Positions 1 through 5,051 of a DNA stretch of 5,051 nucleotides are shown in pieces. Origin of the DNA: Promethearchaeota archaeon (GTDB taxonomy: Archaea; Asgardarchaeota; Lokiarchaeia; Sigynarchaeales; MK-D1); NCBI GenBank assembly GCA_016839865.1, contig JAEOTN010000509.1:1-5051 (forward strand), written 5' to 3'. The notes beneath the pieces are model-generated. The model saw nothing but the letters and a program-made list of their open reading frames with translations, ran no database searches and was not told where the DNA came from. Position 1 is the stretch's first letter; the number at the start of each line of letters is the position of its first letter. The translations under genes were made by a program, and so were the position numbers.

Positions 1-275
1 ACCAATCTCTTGTATTCGTTCTGAATATCTGTGGATTCAAATGAGGTAGCTGGGATTTTCTGGTCAAATATTGCTTTCTGATATGTCTTTGCAGCAAGAT
101 TATCATTAGGTTCCAGTAATAATTCCATTCCCTCTGATTCTGCAGATTCTACAGTAAGCCATCTGTTTTCCCCTAATGGAATATCTTGTTTTTTAATGAA
201 GCCAAGTTTTTTTGTATAAAACTGAAGGGCTTTTTCTTGATCATCAACAAATACACTTGTTAGATTGATCTTCAA
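1..275 (-). CDS. VOC-family (glyoxalase/bleomycin-resistance superfamily) protein, 3' part outside the window
   Basis: Reading the minus strand from a TTG at 275..273 gives 91 codons with no stop before the left edge. The N-terminus matches the beta-alpha-beta start of a VOC domain: strand INLTSVFVDD (residues 3-12), helix EKALQFYTKKLGF (14-26), strand RWLTVES (38-44) and strand MELLLEPNDN (50-59), then AAKTYQ (61-66) and IPATSFESTDIQ (74-85). Glu51 or Glu55 could be the usual VOC metal-ligand Glu. The first-strand His/Gln ligand of glyoxalase I is not evident (Thr6/Ser7 there), so metal use and substrate are unknown. From memory, this LLLEPNDN..AAKTYQ pattern is typical of a widespread, poorly characterised bacterial VOC family, so bacterial origin is possible. 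TTG is the only sensible start: an in-frame TAA lies two codons upstream and a GAGGA sits 9 nt before it. It probably shares a transcript with the MBL gene upstream. Family call is confident; function is unassigned. Confidence 0.88.
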   Translation of the reverse strand, partial: MKINLTSVFVDDQEKALQFYTKKLGFIKKQDIPLGENRWLTVESAESEGMELLLEPNDNLAAKTYQKAIFDQKIPATSFESTDIQNEYKRL

Positions 276-278
276 TTT

Positions 279-959
279 TTATAATCCTCGTTTTTTCTTA
301 TTTTCTGAGATGTATTTTTCTATTTCTGCTCTTGGAATTTGTTTCAATTTCATATGCGAGGGAATTCCTATATCCCATTCATAATTTAGTAGAATCTTCA
401 ACGATTTTTGAGATTGGTCCCAATTATCATGTACCTTTTCCAGAATTTGCTTGATTTTTCCAAAGATCCAAATTAATACATCCCCTAAGAGCATAATTTT
501 TTCCTTTTCGAGTAAAAGACAGAGATGACCAAACGTGTGACCGGGTACATGAATTGCTCTGATTCCTAACGCTTCATCGATCATTTCTTCATGTTCAACC
601 AATCTATTTGGTTGTAAATCCGCTCTTTTTATGTCTTTAGCGAAATGGGGGCCTTCATTTTTATGGGTGATTATTTCGATCGTATGGTTAGGATAAGCGT
701 TTTTCACCTCATCGATAAGTGGTGCCAATCCTTGTGTGTGGTCATAATGCCGATGCGTAAAAACTATCCTCTGAATCTTATCAAGCGAGCCCCATTTTTC
801 TTTAATCTCCCGAATAACGATTTTCGCATGTTTTTTCGTACCAGTATCAACCAAAGTTAATTTCTCATTATCATTGGTTATCACAAAAATCGGTACCCAG
901 AACAATCCTTTTTTCGATATTACGTACAAATTTTCCGAGATTTTTTTCATAACTACCAT
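279..959 (-). CDS. MBL-fold metallo-hydrolase
   Basis: A soluble 226-residue protein with a complete metallo-beta-lactamase core. In order: VDTG at 37-40; THRHYDH at 68-74, which is the HxHxDH motif (His69, His71, Asp73, His74); PGHTFGH at 139-145 (His141); LGD at 158-160 (Asp160, expected bridging ligand); and IPSH at 199-202 (His202). All ligands for a two-metal site are present, so it should be an active hydrolase. It has no glyoxalase II C-terminal helical domain and no RNase-type beta-CASP insert, so the substrate (thioester, lactone, phosphoester or other) cannot be named. The lysine-rich C-terminal tail is ordinary. Two starts are possible: Met1 at 959 or Met4 at 950, the latter giving the more typical MKKISENLYVI beginning; neither has a strong ribosome site. 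The VOC gene follows after 3 nt, so the two are probably one operon. It is divergent from the gene at 1081. Confidence 0.93.
   Translation of the reverse strand: MVVMKKISENLYVISKKGLFWVPIFVITNDNEKLTLVDTGTKKHAKIVIREIKEKWGSLDKIQRIVFTHRHYDHTQGLAPLIDEVKNAYPNHTIEIITHKNEGPHFAKDIKRADLQPNRLVEHEEMIDEALGIRAIHVPGHTFGHLCLLLEKEKIMLLGDVLIWIFGKIKQILEKVHDNWDQSQKSLKILLNYEWDIGIPSHMKLKQIPRAEIEKYISENKKKRGL
285..289 (-). promoter_or_regulatory. Shine-Dalgarno site for the TTG-started VOC gene
   Basis: Minus-strand GAGGA lies inside the last codons of the MBL gene, 9 nt before the TTG at 275. It complements the 16S 3' end. It supports the non-ATG start and suggests translation of the VOC gene is coupled to termination of the MBL gene. 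Confidence 0.6.
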
Positions 960-996
960 CTGTCTTGAAATGTCTAACTATACTACAATCTCTCCC

Positions 997-1006
997 ATTT
1001 TAAAAT
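997..1006 (-). promoter_or_regulatory. Candidate TATA box for the MBL-VOC unit
   Basis: A perfect 10-bp palindrome, ATTTTAAAAT, is centred about 42 nt upstream of the MBL start codon. With archaeal spacing (box centre about 26 nt before the transcription start) the transcript would begin near 975, giving a leader of roughly 15 nt. This is inferred from spacing and composition; AT-rich DNA yields such matches easily. Confidence 0.4.
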
Positions 1007-1035
1007 TAATCCACTTTGAGTTCTTCCTAGAAATT

Positions 1036-1045
1036 ATTTTAAATT
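1036..1045 (+). promoter_or_regulatory. Candidate TATA box for the 1081 gene
   Basis: ATTTTAAATT, preceded by purine-rich AGAAA (1029-1033) that could serve as a BRE, lies about 40 nt before the ATG at 1081. Initiation would be expected near 1066, leaving a leader of about 15 nt that contains GGTG at 1071-1074, a possible weak ribosome site 6 nt from the ATG. The divergent MBL promoter candidate lies only about 30 bp away, so the 121-bp intergenic region appears to drive both directions. Confidence 0.4.
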
Positions 1046-1080
1046 TCAAAGCCATAGATTTACTTGTTCTGGTGTAAACC

Positions 1081-1701
1081 ATGAAACTTTCAAAGAAGAC
1101 ATATAAGATTCTTGGAGTCACCTTTTTTACAGTAATTTTAGGTGTAATCCCTATTTCAGTACTAACTGGTGTCCCTCCTTTCATTGAAGAAGTCCCATCA
1201 CAAGATATCATGCAATCTAGTCTGATTAACGGTTCTCAACAATCCTATTTTCATATGAGTGTCTACCAAACACTAGAAGCTAAGGAAAACAATTGGTTTC
1301 CTGATAATCCTTACCTCATTAAACTCTTCATCGATAATAAGCAGGTAAATTTACGAAGATATGCGGAACCCGTAAAAAATGAGAATGATGAAACTCAATA
1401 TATCGCCTATAGCTTCTATAAATTATTCAAACCCGGACATTTTGAGTCAGGTACTTATGAAATGCGATGGGAGCTCTGGGTAAGGAAAGGATACCAAGGT
1501 CATGAAAAAGGAAGATGGCGAATATTCATCGATTATGATGGAACATACTCAGCTGAATGGCCTAATATTCCAGCGGGGGATGAATGGGTAGTATATAATA
1601 CGTTTGAGGTATTCTACGATGGTGTTGATCCCACAGATCCCCCTCCTGCATCTCCAATCTTTACATTTCCAATTGAACCTCCAAGATTACAACCTGTATA
1701 A
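1081..1701 (+). CDS. N-terminally anchored or secreted protein of unknown function, probable beta-sandwich
   Basis: The 206-residue product starts with a basic segment (Lys2, Lys5, Lys6, Lys9) and a hydrophobic stretch at about 10-31. This is a signal peptide or uncleaved membrane anchor; there is no lipobox and no cysteine anywhere. The rest (about 35-206) should lie outside the cytoplasm. It has alternating polar/aromatic strands, six tryptophans (72, 130, 133, 146, 160, 169) and a stretch FKPGHFESGTYEMRWELW at 116-133, which resembles an edge-strand/turn/strand of an Ig-like fold. One N-glycosylation sequon, NGS at 50-52, lies just after the anchor. The C-terminus is proline-rich from about 184 (DPTDPPPASP, then EPP), with no second membrane segment or sorting motif. 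No catalytic motif is visible. The downstream membrane-protein gene starts 12 nt after the stop, so the two are probably co-transcribed. I do not recognise the family; the beta-sandwich idea is an inference from pattern. Confidence 0.85.
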   Translation: MKLSKKTYKILGVTFFTVILGVIPISVLTGVPPFIEEVPSQDIMQSSLINGSQQSYFHMSVYQTLEAKENNWFPDNPYLIKLFIDNKQVNLRRYAEPVKNENDETQYIAYSFYKLFKPGHFESGTYEMRWELWVRKGYQGHEKGRWRIFIDYDGTYSAEWPNIPAGDEWVVYNTFEVFYDGVDPTDPPPASPIFTFPIEPPRLQPV

Positions 1702-1704
1702 AGG
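1701..1704 (+). promoter_or_regulatory. Shine-Dalgarno site for the 1714 gene
   Basis: AAGG overlaps the last base of the preceding TAA stop and stands 9 nt before the ATG at 1714. It favours that ATG over the out-of-frame ATG at 1706 and indicates coupled translation with the upstream gene. Confidence 0.5.
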
Positions 1705-1713
1705 TATGAAAAA

Positions 1714-2187
1714 ATGCAAGCTCCAACTCACATTCTAGCTGGAGTCCTCTTATTGGAGATTTTTCAGAATATTTTCCCTAATTCACCCATCTGGCTTCAA
1801 GTTTTAGTTGTTTTTCCTCTCAGCTTCGCAAGTCATTATCTGATTGATCCCTCCGCAATAATAACCTACCATCCACCTGAAGCAGATTGGAAGGATCCTT
1901 TCTGGGTGACCTACCATGTATTTGTTTACATCGGTGCAATAGTATGTTTAGTTTTCTTTTTGGTAGAATATTGGTGGGTAATTATTGCAGCTAATCTGGT
2001 TGATATCATCGATTGGGGCATATTAAGAGGGATTTTCAAGAAAGGACCGGTACTACATGCAGCGGCTGATAAAGTGAGGAATTTTCTTTATAAAAACACT
2101 CCAAATTGGACTTATAAGAAATGGACTATAATTATCGAATTCGGAATTGTTGGAGTTCTCCTAACTCTAATATTACTATTAAGATAA
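1714..2187 (+). CDS. Small multi-pass membrane protein with His/Asp motifs (membrane-bound metal-hydrolase-like)
   Basis: A 157-residue protein with about four membrane segments (roughly 7-21, 27-44, 68-100 as one or two, and 138-156). It begins APTHILAG (3-10), which recalls the TH...G start of the YdjM/DUF457-type inner-membrane putative metal-dependent hydrolases. Polar residues near the membrane follow: SHYLIDP (40-46: His41, Asp45), YHPPEADW (52-59: His53, Glu56, Asp58), TYH (66-68: His68), NLVDIIDW (94-101: Asp97, Asp100) and LHAAADK (114-120: His115, Asp119). Such recurring His/Asp at membrane edges suggests a metal site, but the PDxD motif of DUF457 is replaced by VDIID, so the family link is tentative and catalysis is unproven. 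It starts 12 nt after the secreted-protein gene with AAGG upstream. Its stop lies 14 nt from the convergent acyltransferase gene. A structural or scaffolding membrane role remains possible. Confidence 0.85.
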   Translation: MQAPTHILAGVLLLEIFQNIFPNSPIWLQVLVVFPLSFASHYLIDPSAIITYHPPEADWKDPFWVTYHVFVYIGAIVCLVFFLVEYWWVIIAANLVDIIDWGILRGIFKKGPVLHAAADKVRNFLYKNTPNWTYKKWTIIIEFGIVGVLLTLILLLR

Positions 2188-2199
2188 AAAAAAAGAAAA
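2186..2199 (-). terminator. Oligo-T terminator after the second acyltransferase-like gene
   Basis: On the minus strand, 2 nt after the TAA at 2204..2202, the sequence runs TTTTC followed by nine T residues. Runs of T directly behind a stop are the usual archaeal intrinsic termination signal, and no hairpin is needed or visible. It lies in the 14-nt gap between convergent genes and overlaps the stop codon of the plus-strand gene. Confidence 0.6.
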
Positions 2200-2201
2200 T
2201 T

Positions 2202-3611
2202 TTATCCTCTTGAAACAAAGAGAACAGGTTCTACATTCTTCAAATTACCTTGCATATTGAGAGGGTCTTTTTTAATCGGTTTTTTACCGAGTTTGAATAG
2301 TGCAAGGAAAATAAATTCAAAAGAAGGATAGCCTTTTGCTAAACAGATCAACCGAATGATTCCTTCCCACATTAACACCACCGCTGCAACAGCTATCAAA
2401 GTCCAACCTAATTGTGCTTGGTAGGCTGTTCGCATATCGACAACCGGTATTAGAGGATTTGCGTTATTTAATGGGACTGAAATCAAAGTAAGTGCACCTC
2501 TAGGGATTATCTCAATAATATTGAATACAAAGAGAGTTAATGCAAAATATCCCCATCTGCGAATCCATCGCGAAACTCTAACAATTCGGTTTCTTTTTCG
2601 ATCGACCAACATTCGAGGACTAAATTCAAAGATCCGCAACGCGATGGTTACAATAACCATTTGTAACCCAATACTAAATAGAATAAAACCTGTTGGATGA
2701 ATGTGGAATACCGGATTTAAACTATCAATGAATCTATCTATGAATAGCCAATAAGCAGCTCCACCTAGCGTTAATACACCACCAATTCCTCCTGTATACC
2801 ATAACATTCTCTTTTTCGGCTCATTTTGACTAATTAACACGCCAAATATAGCTCCTACTAAGAAAAGACTATAATTTGGAAAAAGGGGGAATTCTCTTGC
2901 AGCAAGACTGTTTATCAGCCATCTTATGTAATATCCACCGTTGGTGCCCAAATTACTGTGTATATATGCATCAGTTAATATCATTTGGTTATAATCTGAG
3001 AATCCAGAGATGGAAGCTGCCCAATTATGCATGAAGTCTGAAAAAAATATGAAAAATGCTGCAATACCTGCTAAAATTCCAATTTTTATTAGGCTTTGGA
3101 ATTTTTCCTGCAATTTGATTTTATTTAGTTGTGCTAAAAGAACAAAAAGCACTGCAGTTATCATAACCGAAAAACCAATATTTGATAAAGTTTCAGCACG
3201 ATAAATAAAAGTCCAGAGATTCCAATACCAAGTCCCTCCCCCGTTAAATCCACCACTCGCGAACCACTGACCAGTCATTCCCCAAGGACTTAAGAAAGGT
3301 TCACGTAAAAATCCAAAAACATATAGTGCAAATCCGAATATCAATTGTTTTACTAAAATCCTACCTAGAGATTGTCCATTCTTTAACATTTTACTCATGG
3401 TAAACCAATGCACTACCGCACTGATAAGCATAAAAAATGTCTGCCAATGAATAAATATCCCGATAAAAGCAACTAAAATGAGCTCTATAGTTCCCATTGA
3501 ACCAATAGGGGTATTTACTAAATGACTTATGTTCAAAAATACATGAAAAATGACCATGAGTAGAATAGCCCAACCTCTAAGAATATCCATTGAAAGTAGA
3601 CGTTTTGCCAT
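2202..3611 (-). CDS. Polytopic membrane acyltransferase-like protein (HGSNAT/DUF1624-type), downstream paralogue
   Basis: A 469-residue integral membrane protein with about ten hydrophobic segments. TM1 carries the superfamily signature SMDILRG (Asp9, Arg12, Gly13) and His23. An FFMLISA segment at about 59-65 corresponds to the P-x-F-x-x-SG region of related acyltransferases, although the Pro and Gly are absent. Further landmarks shared with the neighbouring gene are PLFP (242-245), HIH (303-305), RRWG (351-354), IIPR (368-371) and a polar tail with KKP, KDPLN (448-452) and NVE (459-461). Families of this type move acyl groups across the membrane onto sugars or lipids; the acceptor here is unknown. 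I chose Met at 3611 because it aligns with the paralogue's start and has a TATA-like box at leaderless spacing. The frame is open for 20 more codons to an ATG at 3671, which lies 3 nt after the upstream stop and is the alternative start. A duplication with strong divergence is the likely origin. Confidence 0.87.
   Translation of the reverse strand: MAKRLLSMDILRGWAILLMVIFHVFLNISHLVNTPIGSMGTIELILVAFIGIFIHWQTFFMLISAVVHWFTMSKMLKNGQSLGRILVKQLIFGFALYVFGFLREPFLSPWGMTGQWFASGGFNGGGTWYWNLWTFIYRAETLSNIGFSVMITAVLFVLLAQLNKIKLQEKFQSLIKIGILAGIAAFFIFFSDFMHNWAASISGFSDYNQMILTDAYIHSNLGTNGGYYIRWLINSLAAREFPLFPNYSLFLVGAIFGVLISQNEPKKRMLWYTGGIGGVLTLGGAAYWLFIDRFIDSLNPVFHIHPTGFILFSIGLQMVIVTIALRIFEFSPRMLVDRKRNRIVRVSRWIRRWGYFALTLFVFNIIEIIPRGALTLISVPLNNANPLIPVVDMRTAYQAQLGWTLIAVAAVVLMWEGIIRLICLAKGYPSFEFIFLALFKLGKKPIKKDPLNMQGNLKNVEPVLFVSRG
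2268..2285 (+). terminator. Possible plus-strand oligo-T terminator inside the convergent gene
   Basis: Two runs of six T on the plus strand (2268-2273 and 2280-2285), about 80 nt after the stop at 2187, are the first T-tracts the plus-strand transcript meets. They encode Lys-rich codons of the opposing gene, so they may be coincidental. If used, the convergent transcripts overlap by roughly 80-100 nt. Confidence 0.25.
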
Positions 3612-3632
3612 ACACGTTAGAAACTTTGTAAA

Positions 3633-3640
3633 GTATTTAA
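3633..3640 (-). promoter_or_regulatory. TATA-like box setting a leaderless start at 3611
   Basis: Minus-strand TTAAATAC lies 22-29 nt before the ATG at 3611, the textbook archaeal distance from TATA box to transcription start. No ribosome-binding sequence precedes that ATG, which fits leaderless initiation. A second box, AATATATAA (3675-3683), overlaps the upstream gene's stop codon and would initiate near 3653. Either box puts the transcript start downstream of the alternative ATG at 3671. Read-through from the upstream paralogue is also possible. Confidence 0.45.
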
Positions 3641-3674
3641 TGCTAGTGTTCTTCCCAATTCGAACCCACATACC

Positions 3675-5006
3675 TTATATATTAGTTCTTCCTGTTGGTG
3701 GTGGATTTTTCAAGTAAGTAAAAACTTCTACATTGTAAAGGATCAGTTGAGAATTGAGTGGATCCTTGAAATTCGGTTTTTTCCAAAATATCAATCCTGT
3801 GAATAGGCGTAAAAACACTTCTAGACTCCCATAAAATCGAGCGAATTCCCATAATCGTATTATTCCGTACCAAAAGGCAAGTGAAGTAAATACAAGAAGA
3901 AGAATTATCCCCATATTCCCTGTCGTTCCCGTTACCAAGTCAATGTTGAAAATTTGAGAAATAATCCATCGTGGTATCAAATCTAACAGTTCCATACAAA
4001 AGATTGACATAGATAACATCCCAAATCTTCTGAAAAATCGTAGTCTTCTTACCGTTTTTTCATAGTTAGGGTGAAATTCGATTAACCTCATGAAAAATAA
4101 GAAACACATTGATTGTACTCCCAAATTCAAAAATAACATCCATGTAGCATGTAAATGAGTCCAGATATCCTCAATTAAATTTTCAGTAAAAGGTAGCAAT
4201 CCTAATCCAACAACCACAAACCCTAGTGAAAAAAAGAAAGCTAAACGCATGAATTTTTTCATAGGTAAAGACTTTCGACCAAAGATAATACCGTATATTG
4301 CACCAAATAATGCTGAAGAAAGAAAAGGAAATAGTGGTTCTTGCCATCCTACTAGGTTTGCTAAGAAAATCAAATATATACGTTCTTTAAAATTGTATGC
4401 AGTAGTGGATCTGATGTCTAATATGGGGATTCCAGTGCCAATTTCGACCCATTGAACTACAAAAGGTCTAAAAACGATTATAAGAATGCATAATATCCCA
4501 AAAATGATGATATTTCTGTAAGGTTTTTTCAATCCTTTTCCTCGGGTCATCAAAAAAAATATTATTGCAATGATAATCCTACTTAGAGCTATTGATTCCA
4601 ACGTGTCTGAAAATTGCAAAGCTCCTAATCTCGAGGCTGGATCCCATACTCCATTAAAAATATATTCGTAGAGCACTGCACCGGGTAAAAGGAAAATCTT
4701 AAACACATAAGCCACAACCAATAGCAAAATCGCATTGATGAATTGTTTTAAAAAAATAACAATTGGTTTGGTTTCACCTTCAAATCCCTTATGCATGGAA
4801 TATACTTGTGACGCAGCAGAGATCATGAGGAAAAATCCCTTCCATTTACCAAGGAATATCAATGGCGATAGAAGAACGAGCAGTAATTTACTTCCCGTTA
4901 CGGGATCTAAGATACTGAGATCTACTGCATAGATGAACATATGAGATACAATAACCATAAAAATCGCTATTCCCCGTAAGACATCTAAGGTGATCACGCG
5001 TTTCAT
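3675..5006 (-). CDS. Polytopic membrane acyltransferase-like protein (HGSNAT/DUF1624-type), upstream paralogue
   Basis: A 443-residue membrane protein with about ten hydrophobic segments. It opens with MKRVITLDVLRG (Asp8, Arg11, Gly12) leading into TM1, which ends with His22, the common beginning of OafA/YeiB/HGSNAT-like membrane acyltransferases. FFLMISA (58-64) marks the second conserved membrane region. WQEPLFP (221-227), HLHATW (284-289), RRFG (326-329), LIPR (343-346), WKKP (408-411), KDPLN (414-418) and NVE (425-427) recur in the same order in the next gene, so the two are paralogues. The polar tail after the last helix (about residue 400 on) probably lies on the cytoplasmic side. A role in acylating an envelope sugar or lipid is inferred from the superfamily only. 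The catalytic residue is not established; His22 and the His284/His286 pair are candidates. The start is supported by AGGGA 5 nt upstream and a TATA-like box further up. Its stop is followed closely by the paralogue. Confidence 0.9.
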   Translation of the reverse strand: MKRVITLDVLRGIAIFMVIVSHMFIYAVDLSILDPVTGSKLLLVLLSPLIFLGKWKGFFLMISAASQVYSMHKGFEGETKPIVIFLKQFINAILLLVVAYVFKIFLLPGAVLYEYIFNGVWDPASRLGALQFSDTLESIALSRIIIAIIFFLMTRGKGLKKPYRNIIIFGILCILIIVFRPFVVQWVEIGTGIPILDIRSTTAYNFKERIYLIFLANLVGWQEPLFPFLSSALFGAIYGIIFGRKSLPMKKFMRLAFFFSLGFVVVGLGLLPFTENLIEDIWTHLHATWMLFLNLGVQSMCFLFFMRLIEFHPNYEKTVRRLRFFRRFGMLSMSIFCMELLDLIPRWIISQIFNIDLVTGTTGNMGIILLLVFTSLAFWYGIIRLWEFARFYGSLEVFLRLFTGLIFWKKPNFKDPLNSQLILYNVEVFTYLKNPPPTGRTNI

Positions 5007-5011
5007 TATTA

Positions 5012-5016
5012 TCCCT
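5012..5016 (-). promoter_or_regulatory. Candidate ribosome-binding site for the 5006 gene
   Basis: Minus-strand AGGGA ends 5 nt before the ATG at 5006. It is a partial match to the anti-Shine-Dalgarno sequence and agrees with the start chosen from the TLDVLRG signature. Confidence 0.4.
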
Positions 5017-5032
5017 ATTAAGAGATGAAGGA

Positions 5033-5040
5033 TTTATTAA
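5033..5040 (-). promoter_or_regulatory. Candidate TATA box for the acyltransferase pair
   Basis: Minus-strand TTAATAAA lies 27-34 nt before the ATG at 5006. It would place transcription initiation within about 10 nt of the start codon, a very short leader. The right edge of the window is 11 bp further, so an upstream gene or BRE cannot be judged. Confidence 0.4.
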
Positions 5041-5051
5041 TTTGCACAAGC

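Noticed and set aside
273..281. Stop-codon readthrough making an MBL-VOC fusion
   Set aside because: TAA is an efficient stop, and the GAGGA before the TTG explains separate initiation; same-frame placement is expected by chance one time in three.
645..860. Plus-strand 71-codon open frame
   Set aside because: Lies wholly antisense to the MBL gene across its catalytic motifs, with no ribosome site or recognisable protein pattern.
279..959. Naming the MBL gene glyoxalase II (gloB)
   Set aside because: Only the general MBL metal motifs are present; the glyoxalase II C-terminal domain is missing, so a specific name would be unsupported.
1031..1046. AT-rich near-palindrome as an operator or attachment site
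   Set aside because: Imperfect symmetry in AT-rich DNA, no second copy in the window; a TATA element explains it more simply.
978..1211. Minus-strand 77-codon open frame across the divergent intergenic region
   Set aside because: Antisense to the signal-peptide region of the 1081 gene and covers both promoter candidates; the translation has no domain-like features.
3010..3204. Plus-strand 64-codon open frame
   Set aside because: Antisense shadow of the downstream acyltransferase-like gene, whose membrane segments and motifs are continuous here.
3682..3873. Minus-strand 63-codon open frame
   Set aside because: Another frame of the 3' end of the upstream acyltransferase-like gene, which carries the conserved KDPLN..NVE tail in the correct frame.
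4249..4932. Plus-strand open frames at 4249-4455 and 4735-4932
   Set aside because: Antisense to a gene with clear family motifs; no start signals or protein features of their own.
1..5051. CRISPR arrays, tRNA or rRNA genes, insertion sequences
   Set aside because: No regularly spaced repeats, no cloverleaf-like or rRNA-like stretches, no transposase or terminal inverted repeats were found by reading both strands.

Overview
The window is AT-rich (about one third GC by eye) and holds six protein-coding genes, one of them cut by the left edge. Several genes have TTTAWATA-like boxes at archaeal TATA spacing, with short leaders or none. A long oligo-T tract follows one stop codon, and there are no clear bacterial -35/-10 pairs. 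Together with lysine/isoleucine-rich proteins and N-anchored or polytopic membrane proteins of unassigned function, this suggests a low-GC archaeon. My best guess is an Asgard (Lokiarchaeia-like) genome. The archaeal reading is moderately supported; the lineage is an inference from style, since no marker gene is present.

Layout. (1) Positions 1-959, minus strand: a metallo-beta-lactamase (MBL) fold hydrolase followed 3 nt later by a VOC/glyoxalase-superfamily protein that starts at TTG and runs off the left edge. (2) Positions 960-1080: a divergent promoter region. (3) Positions 1081-2187, plus strand: a two-gene unit of an N-anchored extracytoplasmic protein rich in tryptophan and tyrosine, then a small multi-pass membrane protein with conserved-looking His/Asp positions (PTHILAG, SHYLID, DIIDW). 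(4) Positions 2202-5006, minus strand, convergent with unit 3: two tandem paralogous polytopic membrane proteins of the acyltransferase / HGSNAT-like (DUF1624-type) superfamily. Each begins with a DxLRG signature in TM1.

Possible connections. The MBL and VOC proteins look like a soluble co-translated pair, but a glyoxalase II/I assignment is not justified by their residues. The remaining four proteins are membrane-bound or exported. A cell-surface theme (acyl transfer to envelope glycans or lipids, plus a surface-exposed beta-type protein) is plausible but rests on gene proximity. No RNA genes, CRISPR arrays, insertion sequences or attachment sites were seen. No gene-free stretch exceeds 125 bases.
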